Origin: a bacterium
GTDB lineage: Bacteria; Pseudomonadota; Alphaproteobacteria; Rhizobiales; Aestuariivirgaceae
Direction of reading: 5' to 3'
Assembly: GCA_022842165.1 (NCBI GenBank)
Contig: JALHQC010000002.1
Coordinates: forward strand, 1 to 64,000
DNA: 64,000 nt
Positions 1 to 8,358 of the stretch are shown here, in pieces. A model generated the notes under the pieces. That model was given only the letters and a program-made list of their open reading frames with translations, had not been told where the DNA came from and did no database searches. The translations under genes and the position numbers were made by a program. The number at the start of each line of letters is the position of its first letter. The first letter of the stretch is position 1.

Positions 1-43
1 GCGCCTTCAATGGCTAGGGGCGGGTCTTCTCCGCCGCGAAGAA
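1..43 (+). repeat. Conserved hairpin-bearing element, copy A (may continue off the left edge)
   Basis: The first 18 bases, GCGCCTTCAATGGCTAGG, are followed by a 5-bp stem GGCGG/CCGCC with a 7-nt loop, then GCGAAGAA. The same flanks occur on the minus strand at 30445-30401 around a different but still pairing stem (GATGG/CCATC). Two compensatory pair changes suggest that the fold is conserved, as in a structured RNA or a palindromic repeat. The family was not recognised. Because it starts at base 1, any upstream part, such as the hairpin that precedes copy B, cannot be seen. Confidence 0.5.
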
Positions 44-160
44 CACACACCCGGCGGAAAGCCCTGCCGGCATCACGGGCGCTGCCAGGCGCTACATTAC
101 CGCTGGTTCCCCACAAGGGCACCAGCTATCCAAGCGCCGGGCAGCGCCCGCGCCTCCCAA

Positions 161-189
161 CCCGAAACTCGGCTTGCCGAGGTTTCGGG
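161..189. repeat. Hairpin palindrome
   Basis: CCCGAAACTCGGC and GCCGAGGTTTCGGG pair with a single bulged base and a 2-nt loop. No T tract follows on either strand, so it does not look like a simple intrinsic terminator. It adds to the repeat content of this leader. Confidence 0.5.
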
Positions 190-254
190 CATCGGAAATT
201 TCCCGCAGGCTATTCGTGCCATGCCTGCCCAAGGATGAGCCATGCCCAAATGTT

Positions 255-409
255 CTCGCCCCGCGCGAGCGGGGAGAGAAAGGGGACCCAACGCAGTTGG
301 GGGAAGAGAGGGGCAACCGGGCCCTTTCTGAGGCAAAGTCCGGTTGCCCCTCTCCTATCCCACGGCTTTGCCGCGGGCCCCTTTCCTCTCCCCTCTGTCG
401 AGGGGCGAG
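255..409. repeat. Nested palindromic repeat (CTCGCCCC ... GGGGCGAG family)
   Basis: The outer arms CTCGCCCC (255-262) and GGGGCGAG (402-409) enclose GGGGAGAGAAAGGGG (271-285), which pairs with 378-393, and a perfect 14-bp inner pair: AGAGGGGCAACCGG (307-320) with its complement at 340-353. The nested design and the CTCTCCC-type vocabulary resemble the repeats at 39973-40098 and 53563-53622. It is probably a dispersed palindromic element of this genome. If transcribed, it would form one long stem. Confidence 0.7.
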
Positions 410-503
410 GACGACACCGCATGCACTCCCCGCACACCCCGCATGTCTGGTGTTTTGCGAATTTCCACTGTTATAGTGCCGCTTACCAGAAGGAGACCGC
501 CCC

Positions 504-1886
504 ATGCCGCTGTCAAACATGGCCGTCCGCGATATCGAGACCGTCATCCATCCCTACACGAATCTCGCCCGTCATCGCGAAGTGGGGCCCCTCATCCTCA
601 ACGAGGGCCGCGGCATCTATCTCTATGACGATACGGGCAAGCGCTATATCGAGGGCATGGCGGGCCTGTGGTGCACGGCGCTCGGCTACGGCAACGAGGA
701 AATCGTCGAGGCGGCGGCAAGCGCCATGCGCAAGGTGTCCTTTACCCATGCCTTCGGCGGCAAATCGCATGACGGCGTCATCGAGCTTTCCGAAAAGCTG
801 AAGGAGATCGCCCCCTGCCCCGCCTCCAAGGTGCTGTTCGGAACGTCGGGCTCCGAAGGCAACGACATGCAGATGAAACTCACCTGGTACATGAACAATG
901 CCAGGGGCAAGCCCGAGAAGAAGAAGATCATCAGCCGCATCCGCGCCTATCACGGCGTCACCATCGCATCGGCCTCGCTCACAGGGCTCCCCTGGGTGCA
1001 CAATGATTTCGACCTCCCCATCCGTAACGTCGTCCACACCTCCTGCCCGCATTTCTACCGCTACGGACAGGAAGGCGAGACGGAAGACCAGTTCGCCGAC
1101 CGGATGGCCAAGGACCTCGAAGACCTGATCCTGCGCGAAGGGCCCGAGACCTGCGCCGCCTTCATTGCCGAGCCCGTCATGGGTGCAGGCGGCGTGATCA
1201 TGCCGCCAAAGGGCTATTTCCAGAAGATCCAGCCGATCCTCGAGAAATACGATATCCGCTTCATCGCCGATGAAGTGATCACCGGCTTCGGCCGCACCGG
1301 CAGCTGGTTCGGCACCGAGACGATGGGCATGAAGCCCCATTCGATCACCATGGCCAAGGCCATCACGTCCGCCTATTTCCCGATGTCGGCGATCACCATC
1401 GAGGAAGACCTTTACCAGGCGATGCTGGACGAGAGCCGCAAGCTCGGCACCTTCGGCCATGGCTATACCTATACCGCCCATCCCGTGGGCTGCGCGGTGG
1501 CCTTGAAGACCATCGAGATCTACGAGCGCGACAAGATCATGGTGAACGCCAAGAAGATGTCGCCGGTGTTCCAGTCGCGCCTCATGAAGCTGGCCGATCA
1601 CCCGATGGTGGGCGAGGCGCGCGGCGTGGGCCTCATTGGTGCCGTCGAACTGGTGGCGGACAAGGCGACGAAGCGCTCCTTCCAGCCGAAGCAGATGGCC
1701 GGTGCAACCGCCGTCAACAAGCTGCAGGAGCTGGGGCTGATCGTTCGCAACGTGCAGGATTCGCTCGCACTGTGCCCGCCGCTCATCATCACGACCGATG
1801 AAATCCACGAGATGTTCGACATCTTCGAGCGCGGGCTGGACGAAATGGAAGCCTGGGCTACCAAGGAAAACGCGAGGGCCGCATGA
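504..1886 (+). CDS. Class III omega-aminotransferase (aspartate aminotransferase family)
   Basis: A 460-residue PLP-dependent fold-type I enzyme of the class III group, which moves amino groups from amines or beta/omega-amino acids to pyruvate or similar acceptors. The cofactor site is clear: GTSGSEGND near 113-121, the AYHG motif at 148-151, ADEVITGFGRTG with Asp256, and the Schiff-base lysine Lys285 in TMAKAITSAY. The sequence most resembles putrescine/beta-alanine:pyruvate-type transaminases, but the substrate cannot be fixed from sequence. The ATG at 504 is chosen because AGGAGA lies 9-14 bases upstream. It overlaps the next gene by ATGA, so the two are translationally coupled. Confidence 0.93.
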   Translation: MPLSNMAVRDIETVIHPYTNLARHREVGPLILNEGRGIYLYDDTGKRYIEGMAGLWCTALGYGNEEIVEAAASAMRKVSFTHAFGGKSHDGVIELSEKLKEIAPCPASKVLFGTSGSEGNDMQMKLTWYMNNARGKPEKKKIISRIRAYHGVTIASASLTGLPWVHNDFDLPIRNVVHTSCPHFYRYGQEGETEDQFADRMAKDLEDLILREGPETCAAFIAEPVMGAGGVIMPPKGYFQKIQPILEKYDIRFIADEVITGFGRTGSWFGTETMGMKPHSITMAKAITSAYFPMSAITIEEDLYQAMLDESRKLGTFGHGYTYTAHPVGCAVALKTIEIYERDKIMVNAKKMSPVFQSRLMKLADHPMVGEARGVGLIGAVELVADKATKRSFQPKQMAGATAVNKLQELGLIVRNVQDSLALCPPLIITTDEIHEMFDIFERGLDEMEAWATKENARAA

Positions 1887-2500
1887 TCGCAACAGAAGAC
1901 AAGCTCCGCGCGAAATTCGGCGAGGTTCATCCGCTTGCCGTCACCAAGTCGCGGCCGGCGATCGACAAGTATTCGCGGCAGTTCATCGCCATGTCGCCCT
2001 TCGTCGTGGTGTCCACGGCGGATGCCAATGGCAAGGCCGACCTATCCCCACGCGGCGATCCGCCGGGCTTTGTCCATATCGTCGACGATCACACGATCCT
2101 CATTCCCGACCGGCCCGGCAACAACCGGCTCGACACGATGGCGAATATCGTGGCGAACCCCAACATCGGCTGCCTGTTCTTCATCCCCGGCTTCGAGGAT
2201 ACGCTGCGTCTCAACGGCAAGGCGGTCATTACCGAAGATGCCGCCCTGCTGGCGCACTGCACGGTGAGCGGCAAGGTTCCGAAAGTCGGCATCCTCATCA
2301 GCGTCGAGGAAGTCTTCATGCACTGCGCCAAGGCGCTGAAACGCTCGAAGCTGTGGACCGGGGAATATACCCAGGACCGGTCCCAGATGCCGTCGATCGC
2401 TCGCATCATCCTCGAGCAGACAGCGACGGCCGTCGACGAGGGCGAGGCCCGCAGCATCGACGAAAGTGTGGAAGGCGACTATCGGACGGGGCTCTACTGA
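1883..2500 (+). CDS. Pyridoxamine 5'-phosphate oxidase-family (PPOX) FMN flavoprotein
   Basis: A 205-residue split-barrel flavin-binding protein. It carries DLSPRGDPPGF near residue 53 and the IPDRPGNNRLD segment typical of the MSMEG_1061-type PPOX group. These are putative FMN-dependent oxidoreductases of unknown substrate, distinct from PdxH, which is encoded separately at 7025-7657. Its start overlaps the aminotransferase stop (ATGA), suggesting a shared transcript and possibly a linked role in amine or PLP-related chemistry, which is inference only. A strong hairpin follows the stop. Confidence 0.85.
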   Translation: MIATEDKLRAKFGEVHPLAVTKSRPAIDKYSRQFIAMSPFVVVSTADANGKADLSPRGDPPGFVHIVDDHTILIPDRPGNNRLDTMANIVANPNIGCLFFIPGFEDTLRLNGKAVITEDAALLAHCTVSGKVPKVGILISVEEVFMHCAKALKRSKLWTGEYTQDRSQMPSIARIILEQTATAVDEGEARSIDESVEGDYRTGLY

Positions 2501-2501
2501 G

Positions 2502-2528
2502 GCGCGGAGCGGCAATTTCGCTCCGCGC
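2502..2528 (+). terminator. Strong hairpin after the PPOX gene, probable terminator
   Basis: GCGCGGAGCG (2502-2511) and CGCTCCGCGC (2519-2528) form a perfect 10-bp stem with a 7-nt loop two bases after the stop codon. The trailing AATTGATCTTTG is only modestly T-rich and overlaps the FNR-type box. It would separate the upstream pair from hemN. Confidence 0.55.
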
Positions 2529-2530
2529 AA

Positions 2531-2544
2531 TTGATCTTTGTCAA
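2531..2544 (+). promoter_or_regulatory. FNR/FixK-type box upstream of hemN
   Basis: TTGATCTTTGTCAA fits the TTGAY-N4-RTCAA consensus of oxygen-responsive CRP/FNR-family activators (FnrL, FixK, Anr). It lies 36 bp before the hemN ATG, where anaerobic or microaerobic induction is expected for an oxygen-independent heme enzyme. Its centre is at 2537.5, so class II spacing (-41.5) would put transcription initiation near 2579. Confidence 0.75.
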
Positions 2545-2580
2545 GGAGGAAGGGGCTCGCCGCCGTCACTGTCCACCACC

Positions 2581-3933
2581 ATGGACAAGACACTCATCCC
2601 CTTCGCAATGCAGGACGTGCCGCGGTACACGAGCTACCCGACGGCCGTTCAATTTCAACCCGACTTCTCCGGCAGGACCGCCGATGACTGGCTGGTGGCG
2701 CTCGACCCCGAAGCCACGCTTTCGGTCTATGTGCATATCCCCTTCTGCCAGCAGCTCTGCTGGTATTGCGGATGCAATACCTCGGTTCCCAATTCCTATG
2801 ACCGGGCGGCGCGCTATGTGGACTACCTCGTTCGCGACATCCGCCGCAGCGCCGCGCTGTTCGGCGGAAAGAAAGGCCGCGTCACGCATCTGCACTTCGG
2901 CGGCGGCACGCCGACCTATCTCGACGACATGCACATCGCCGAGATCGTCGATGCCATCGACAAGGGCTTCGGCCTCGCATCGGGCGGCGAGATGGCGCTC
3001 GAATCAGACCCGCGCACCCTCACCCGGGAGCGGGCGAAGGTTCTGGCCGGCATCGGCTTCAACCGCATCAGCTTCGGCGTCCAGGACTTTGCGGCGCCCG
3101 TGCAGATGAAGATCAACCGGATCCAGACCTATGGCCTGGTCGCGGCGTCGACCGAGTTCCTGCGCGAGGCCGGTTTCACGTCGATCAATTTCGACCTGAT
3201 GTATGGATTACCGGCTCAGACGGTCGAAAGCGTTGCCAGAACCGCGCAGCAGGCGGCAGGGCTGAAGCCCGAACGCATTTCGGTGTTCGGCTATGCCCAT
3301 GTGCCATGGTTCAAGAAGCACCAGAAAATGATCAACGACGCCGAGCTTCCCGGCATCACCCAGCGCTACAACCAGGCGCGGACGATCGAGGCGGAACTCG
3401 CGGCGTCGGGCTATGCGGCGATCGGCCTCGACCATTTCGCCCTGCCCGAAGACGCGCTTTCCGCTGCCGCCCGGACCCACACGCTGCGGCGCAATTTCCA
3501 AGGCTATACGACGGACGTGTCCGATGCGCTGCTGTCGTTCGGAGCCTCCGCCATCGGCGAATTCCCGCAGGGCTTCGTCCAGTCGGCGCGCGACACGCTG
3601 GACTGGTCACAGAAGATCGACCGCAACGAGAGCCCGGTGACACGGGGCCTCGCCACGACGCCGGAAGACCGCATGCGCGCCGAAGTGATCGAGCGGCTGA
3701 TGTGCGACCTGACCGTCGATCCCGGCGCCATCGCCCAGAAGCATGGTTTCGCAGCCGATACCTTTGCCGACATCGGGCAGAAGCTTGAAGACGCCGCCGC
3801 CGCGGGCATCGCGCGTATCGATCAGGGCCGCATCAGCGTTCCCCCGGAGCACCGGCTGTTCCTTCGCACCGTTGCCGCCGTATTCGACAAGCATTTCGTG
3901 TCAGCTCCCAACCGCCACGCCAAGGCGGTGTGA
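2581..3933 (+). CDS. hemN: Oxygen-independent coproporphyrinogen III oxidase (radical SAM)
   Basis: A 450-residue cytoplasmic radical SAM enzyme that decarboxylates coproporphyrinogen III to protoporphyrinogen IX without oxygen. The Fe-S/SAM motif CxxxCxxC is Cys56, Cys60 and Cys63, followed by a further Cys65 in CGCN. HFGGGTPTYL and the C-terminal HemN domain are present, and the length matches true HemN rather than the shorter HemW. The reading frame is open far upstream, but homology begins at ATG 2581. The only AAGGAGGA lies about 30 nt before this ATG, too far for normal use. Probably induced at low oxygen through the adjacent FNR-type box. Confidence 0.93.
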   Translation: MDKTLIPFAMQDVPRYTSYPTAVQFQPDFSGRTADDWLVALDPEATLSVYVHIPFCQQLCWYCGCNTSVPNSYDRAARYVDYLVRDIRRSAALFGGKKGRVTHLHFGGGTPTYLDDMHIAEIVDAIDKGFGLASGGEMALESDPRTLTRERAKVLAGIGFNRISFGVQDFAAPVQMKINRIQTYGLVAASTEFLREAGFTSINFDLMYGLPAQTVESVARTAQQAAGLKPERISVFGYAHVPWFKKHQKMINDAELPGITQRYNQARTIEAELAASGYAAIGLDHFALPEDALSAAARTHTLRRNFQGYTTDVSDALLSFGASAIGEFPQGFVQSARDTLDWSQKIDRNESPVTRGLATTPEDRMRAEVIERLMCDLTVDPGAIAQKHGFAADTFADIGQKLEDAAAAGIARIDQGRISVPPEHRLFLRTVAAVFDKHFVSAPNRHAKAV

Positions 3934-3941
3934 CTGCTGCC

Positions 3942-5138
3942 TCAGGAGTATTGGCGCAGAAGACTGTCGCAGCGGCCCGCGACGTAGCGGAGCATGGAGG
4001 CGATCCTGGCGCACCGCCGCAGACTTGCGCCACGGGTGTCGCTTGCTGTCCAGTCAGCAGCACTGCGCGCCGCGAACACGGCGGCCTGGAACACCAGCCG
4101 GAGGTCCAGCCCCAGCCTGATTCGCGCCGGGTCGAGCGCTGCATCGATCGATACGGCACCCGCGATCACCTCGCGCTGCACGCGCTCGGCCGCGTCCGGA
4201 AAATCCGTGTCTCCCCAGTCGTCGGACGCGATGTAGCGGGGCAGCAGAAGCAGCACCGCGTCCTGGCCAACAAGGCCACGGCAGACCTTGCCCCAGTCGA
4301 TGACGGCAGCATCCCGGCCATTCCCTTCCCACGCAAAGACATTGCGCTCGTGCAGGTCGCCATGGGCAAGGCAGGGATATGCATGGTCACGGATCCGGCT
4401 CAGCACATCCGGGCTGCCGATGAGATGCTCGATTGCCGCAACGATGGCCGATTGTTCGCCCGCGTCCGCGATGCAGTGCGCGGCAAGCTTTTCCAGCATG
4501 AACAGCGTTTCCGGCGGAAGGCGCGGCATCACCGGCCTGACCCAATCCGCCTCGTAGAACCGCTGCGCGTGCGTGGTGGCGCCAAGCCGGCCCACCATGC
4601 CGGCGCTGCGATCAACCCGTTCGAGACCCGCCGGTTGAACTACAGCGGGTTCGAGATAGCCGATGACCATGGTCAACCGATCTTGCCAGGCCTTGCAGCC
4701 ATAAAGCTGCGGAACCACAAGTCCCGGAACCTGCAGGCGGGGCGCAATGTCAAGATAGAACAGGGCCTCGCCGAGCCAGCCCACCTGTTCTACTTCGGGT
4801 TCGCGCTTGATGACGGATTTCCGCACCATGCTGGCGATTTCCGGGGCTCTGGGCCGCGGCCTGACATCGAAAAGATCGATGGCGTTGGAGCCGCGCCCGG
4901 TCGGGGTAAAATTCTTTCGATGGCAAAGCCAGACCGTGCGGCTCGGCAGTTCCAATGCGGTGGCCCGCCTCTTCCGAAGCGACGCTACGTCTTGCGCCAG
5001 AAGCAGGTTTGCTGCGGCACGGATGGGTGGCCGAAGTGCACCCGCGGCGAAATTGGCGGCAAGCTCCTGAAGTCTTGCAATGTTCCGCGCTTCGAGGCCT
5101 GTGTGTCTGTGAGGTTCCTCTTCGGCCCCCTCGCTCAT
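3942..5138 (-). CDS. Putative APH-fold phosphotransferase (aminoglycoside-kinase-like)
   Basis: A 398-residue protein whose C-terminal half carries the APH/choline-kinase catalytic signature: His259-Gly260-Asp261 in LAHGDLHERN with Asn266, then Asp281 in AVIDWG. Substrate is unknown. Proteins of this superfamily phosphorylate small molecules such as aminoglycosides, choline or homoserine, and the context gives no resistance clue. The N-terminal 100 residues match nothing I recognise. Its start overlaps the stop of the upstream trans-sulfuration gene by 4 nt, so it closes a minus-strand run that starts with pdxH. It converges with hemN. Confidence 0.7.
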   Translation of the reverse strand: MSEGAEEEPHRHTGLEARNIARLQELAANFAAGALRPPIRAAANLLLAQDVASLRKRRATALELPSRTVWLCHRKNFTPTGRGSNAIDLFDVRPRPRAPEIASMVRKSVIKREPEVEQVGWLGEALFYLDIAPRLQVPGLVVPQLYGCKAWQDRLTMVIGYLEPAVVQPAGLERVDRSAGMVGRLGATTHAQRFYEADWVRPVMPRLPPETLFMLEKLAAHCIADAGEQSAIVAAIEHLIGSPDVLSRIRDHAYPCLAHGDLHERNVFAWEGNGRDAAVIDWGKVCRGLVGQDAVLLLLPRYIASDDWGDTDFPDAAERVQREVIAGAVSIDAALDPARIRLGLDLRLVFQAAVFAARSAADWTASDTRGASLRRCARIASMLRYVAGRCDSLLRQYS

Positions 5139-6292
5139 AGGGCGTTCAGCGCCTGCTCCAGATCGGCGATGAGATCGTCAACATGTTCGATCCCGACAGA
5201 AAGGCGGACGAGATTGTCCGGCACCGGGCTGGTGGGTCCTTCGACCGTCTTGCGATGTTCCGCCAGGCTCTCGACACCGCCAAGCGACGTGGCCGGCACG
5301 ATCACCTTCAGCTTCGTGCACAGGCGCCTTGCCTCATCGAAGCCGCCCCTGACGAGGATCGACATCATGCCGCCGAAGCCATCCGTCATCTGGCGCGCGG
5401 CAACGTCGTGATTGGGATGCGACGCAAGGCCCGGATAGAGCACGCGTTCCACCTTGGGGTGCTTCTCGAAGTGCCGCGCGATTGCCATCGCGTTGGCGGA
5501 AGCCTGCCGGTAGCGCACGAACAGCGTGCGCAGCCCTCGCATCAGCATCCAGCATTCCATCGGCGGCAAGGGCGCGCCCATCTTGGTGCGGAGTACAGCC
5601 ACGTCCTTCCATCGCTGATTCTGTTCGCGCGTCACCAGCACGCCAGCCAGCACATCCGAATGACCGTTCAGGTATTTGGTGGCGGAGTGAAAGACGATGT
5701 CGGCACCAAACTTCAACGGCTGCGTGGTGACGGCCCCGGTTGCCGTCGCATCGACGGCGAGGATGGCGCCCGCGTCATGCGCGGCTTTCGCGGCGGCCTC
5801 GATGTCGATCACATCCCATGTCGGGTTGAGCGGCGTCTCGATCCAGACGAAATCGGTCTTGCCCTTCTGCAGCGATGCGGCGAGCGCTCCATTCTTCCGT
5901 GGATCGAACAGCGTGAGGCTGATGCGGCCCAGCGCTTCCAGGCGCTTCAACCAGTCGCGCGTGCCGTAGTACATGACGTCGGGCGCCACCACATGCGCGC
6001 CCTGCGGGATCGTCTCGGTGAGCGTCGTGATCGCCGCCATGCCGGAGGCAAACAGCATCGCCGCCTCGCCTTGTTCCAGAGCAGCAATCGCCTCTTCCGT
6101 CTGCCACAATGTCGGGTTGCCGTTGCGGACGTAGTTTTCCTTCAGCTTTGGCAAATAGTTTTCGTCCCGCGCGTAGGTGGACGACAGATAGATGGGCGGC
6201 ACCACCGCGCCCGTCGCCGCGTCGACAGCGCGGAGCGCATGGGCGGCAATCGTCTCCGGCCGGAGTTTCGAATTAGACATGCTGGCCGCCAT
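5135..6292 (-). CDS. Cys/Met metabolism PLP-dependent trans-sulfuration enzyme (cystathionine beta-lyase-like)
   Basis: A 385-residue fold-type I PLP enzyme of the MetB/MetC group. The Schiff-base lysine is Lys206 in HSATKYLNGHSDV, with FASGMAAI near 81 and IETPLNP near 151 contacting the cofactor. It could be cystathionine beta-lyase or a related C-S lyase; family members cannot be separated reliably by eye. ATG 6292 overlaps the SDR gene end by 20 nt, and an alternative ATG at 6280 would overlap by 8 nt. Both indicate coupling in the pdxH-SDR-PLP-kinase operon. Confidence 0.88.
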   Translation of the reverse strand: MAASMSNSKLRPETIAAHALRAVDAATGAVVPPIYLSSTYARDENYLPKLKENYVRNGNPTLWQTEEAIAALEQGEAAMLFASGMAAITTLTETIPQGAHVVAPDVMYYGTRDWLKRLEALGRISLTLFDPRKNGALAASLQKGKTDFVWIETPLNPTWDVIDIEAAAKAAHDAGAILAVDATATGAVTTQPLKFGADIVFHSATKYLNGHSDVLAGVLVTREQNQRWKDVAVLRTKMGAPLPPMECWMLMRGLRTLFVRYRQASANAMAIARHFEKHPKVERVLYPGLASHPNHDVAARQMTDGFGGMMSILVRGGFDEARRLCTKLKVIVPATSLGGVESLAEHRKTVEGPTSPVPDNLVRLSVGIEHVDDLIADLEQALNAL

Positions 6293-7028
6293 TGATGTGA
6301 AGTTCGGCGCCGTTCACATAGCTCGAACTGTCGGTACACAGGAAATAGATGGCTCGGGCGACCTCTTCCGGCTGGCCCAGCCGGCGCTGCGGGATTTGCG
6401 CCACGAGTTTTTCGGTGCCGGGCGACAGGATCGAGGTTTCGATTTCGCCGGGAGAGATCGCATTCACACGCACGCCATGCGGTCCAAAGTCCGCTGCCAT
6501 CTCGCGCGTGAGCGAGGCGAGCGCGGCTTTTGATGTCGAATAGGCAGCGCCCGCAAAGGGATGAACACGCGAACCTGCGATGGATGTCACGTTGACGACG
6601 GCACCCTTCGCCGCCACGAGTTCGCCCATCAATCCGCGCGCCAGCATGATGGGGCCGAAGAAGTTGATCTGGAAGACCGTCTTCCAGTCTTCCTCTGCCG
6701 TCTCGATGGTGTTGAGCCTGGCGCCGCCGGGCTTCTTGGGGCTGATGGCGGCATTGTTCACCAGAGCATGCAGCTTGGATCCCTGTGCCTTCAGCTTCTC
6801 CTTCATCAGCGCGATGGCCGCATGGGTATCGACCGATGATGCAAGATCGAGAACGATGTGATCGTCTGGCCCCGCATCCCACGGGCAATCCTCGGGAAAG
6901 GGCTGGCGTGAACAGGTGATAACGCGCCAGCCCGCCGTCGAGAAGCGCTTCACCGTGGCGTGGCCGATGCCGCGCGAGGCTCCGGTCAGGATGAGCGTCT
7001 TCCGCTCCGACTCCGCAGTCTGGTTCAC
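6273..7028 (-). CDS. Short-chain dehydrogenase/reductase (SDR)
   Basis: A 251-residue classical SDR: the dinucleotide-binding TGASRGIG at about 15-22, NNAAIS near 91-96, and the catalytic Ser149, Tyr163 and Lys167 (YSTSK). It is likely an NAD(P)-dependent alcohol/ketone oxidoreductase; substrate unknown. It sits between pdxH and a PLP-dependent lyase with 4-nt and 20-nt overlaps, so it is part of one translationally coupled run. Confidence 0.9.
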   Translation of the reverse strand: MNQTAESERKTLILTGASRGIGHATVKRFSTAGWRVITCSRQPFPEDCPWDAGPDDHIVLDLASSVDTHAAIALMKEKLKAQGSKLHALVNNAAISPKKPGGARLNTIETAEEDWKTVFQINFFGPIMLARGLMGELVAAKGAVVNVTSIAGSRVHPFAGAAYSTSKAALASLTREMAADFGPHGVRVNAISPGEIETSILSPGTEKLVAQIPQRRLGQPEEVARAIYFLCTDSSSYVNGAELHINGGQHV

Positions 7029-7657
7029 GGGTAGAGCCTCGTCTTCGACCAGCCGCCCGAAACCTCGGCGCGGCGGAACACCACGCGGTCATGCAGACGG
7101 AAGGGGCGGTCGTGCCAGAATTCGATGGTGAGCGGCATGATGCGGAAGCCCGACCAATAGGACGGGCGCGGTACTTCGCCAATCGCGTATTTCGCCGTGT
7201 TCATCGCTACCGCGGTTTCAAGCGCAAAGCGGGTTTCCAGCGGGCGGGACTGCTGGGATGCCCAGGCGCCGATGCGGCTGTCGCGCGGGCGGGAGGCGAA
7301 ATAGGCGTCGGCTTCTTCCTTGGTCACCTCCTCCACAAGCCCGCGCACCCGCACCTGACGGCGCAATGATTTCCAGTGAAACACCAGTGCCGCCTTCATG
7401 GTGCCGAGGATTTCCTGGCCCTTCTGGCTCTCGAAATTCGTGTAGAACACAAAGCCGCGCTCATCGAAGCCCTTCAACAGCACCATGCGGACGTTGGGCA
7501 GACCCTCTTCATCGGCGGTTGCCAGCGCCATGGCGTTGGCGTCATTCGGTTCGGACTTCTCGGCATCCTTCAGCCAGTCGCCAAACAGTCCGAAGGGGTC
7601 GTTGCGTTCGGTAAACCCCATGGACGCCGTCAGTTTAGATATATCGCCAAGGCTCAT
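7025..7657 (-). CDS. pdxH: Pyridoxamine 5'-phosphate oxidase
   Basis: Oxidises pyridoxamine/pyridoxine 5'-phosphate to PLP using FMN, the last step of PLP synthesis and salvage. Homology runs from the [14 protein letters not shown] region to the C-terminal domain ending in RLYP. The [18 protein letters not shown] and SQQSRPLE segments are characteristic. The ATG at 7657 gives 210 residues; the frame extends to ATG 7699, but the extra 14 residues look non-conserved. No strong ribosome binding site marks either. As first gene of the minus-strand run it supplies PLP next to a PLP-dependent enzyme. Confidence 0.93.
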   Translation of the reverse strand: MSLGDISKLTASMGFTERNDPFGLFGDWLKDAEKSEPNDANAMALATADEEGLPNVRMVLLKGFDERGFVFYTNFESQKGQEILGTMKAALVFHWKSLRRQVRVRGLVEEVTKEEADAYFASRPRDSRIGAWASQQSRPLETRFALETAVAMNTAKYAIGEVPRPSYWSGFRIMPLTIEFWHDRPFRLHDRVVFRRAEVSGGWSKTRLYP

Positions 7658-7784
7658 GTTCGTTATTGCCCGGGCCTCGCGGCCCAAGTCTCTCCACATT
7701 TCATCCGCGCTTATGCCACCGCAGCGGCTTACGCTTCAAGCCAAGGCTTAGACCATTGGACGCGCCAAGTCGCGGGGGATTGAC

Positions 7785-8243
7785 ATGAAGACCAAGGCCA
7801 TCACCGTTGTTGCCGTTGCAGGACTACTGGCTGGCTGTGCCGCCGACAGCGGCCCGCGCGAGACATCGGGCGCTGTCATTGGAGGCGTCGCGGGAGGACT
7901 GGTCGGCAATTCGATCGGCGAAGGCGGAGGGCGTGCTGCCGCCACCATCATCGGCGCGGCACTGGGGGCCGTGGTTGGCGCCGAAATCGGCCGCAGCCTC
8001 GACGAACGCGACCGGGATTATGCGTACATGGCCGCCGACCGTGGACTACGCACCAATCGCATCGAGTATTGGAAGAACACAAAGTCGGGCCACCGCGGCC
8101 GCTTCCGTCCAGTGCGGAGCTTCGAACGCGAAGGCCGCGACTGCCGTGATTTCGAGCATACGATCTGGGTGAAGGGCGAACCCGAACTGATCCAGGGCAC
8201 GGCCTGCGAGACCATCGATGACAGCTGGCGCGTGGTCAGCTGA
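7785..8243 (+). CDS. Glycine-zipper outer-membrane lipoprotein (17-kDa surface antigen type)
   Basis: A 152-residue exported protein. It has a lipoprotein signal peptide with lipobox LLAGC (Cys18), then a glycine-zipper membrane segment around residues 30-70 rich in GxxxG steps, and a C-terminal domain with two cysteines (residues 113 and 137, approximate) that could pair. Similar proteins occur in alphaproteobacterial outer membranes, with structural or surface-antigen roles that are poorly defined. It is a single gene with its own promoter region between divergent pdxH and the downstream fabI. Confidence 0.85.
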   Translation: MKTKAITVVAVAGLLAGCAADSGPRETSGAVIGGVAGGLVGNSIGEGGGRAAATIIGAALGAVVGAEIGRSLDERDRDYAYMAADRGLRTNRIEYWKNTKSGHRGRFRPVRSFEREGRDCRDFEHTIWVKGEPELIQGTACETIDDSWRVVS

Positions 8244-8358
8244 CAATAGGCGTCGCAGTTTCGGGTTTTTTCTTTCCAGTAGACCTGTTTGCGGAGTTGT
8301 GCCAATTAACCCGCCTTCCGGGGTCCTTCCGGCACCTCTCGATCGGACGGGTAAAAGC

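Larger units (their letters stand above)
44..503. other. Non-coding, repeat-rich leader region before the aminotransferase gene
   Basis: About 460 bp without a credible gene. ORFs here in all frames are arginine/proline-rich shadows of palindromic sequence. The stretch contains the hairpin at 161-189 and the nested inverted repeat at 255-409. A TTATAG hexamer near 470-475 could be the -10 of the downstream gene, but no well-spaced -35 is obvious. A clear ribosome binding site, AGGAGA, lies at about 490-495, just ahead of the ATG at 504. Confidence 0.6.

Noticed and set aside
513-1892. A 459-residue minus-strand open frame opposite the aminotransferase gene
   Set aside because: It is a shadow frame of high-GC coding sequence: His/Asp/Arg-rich, no domain, and the plus strand encodes a clear PLP enzyme.
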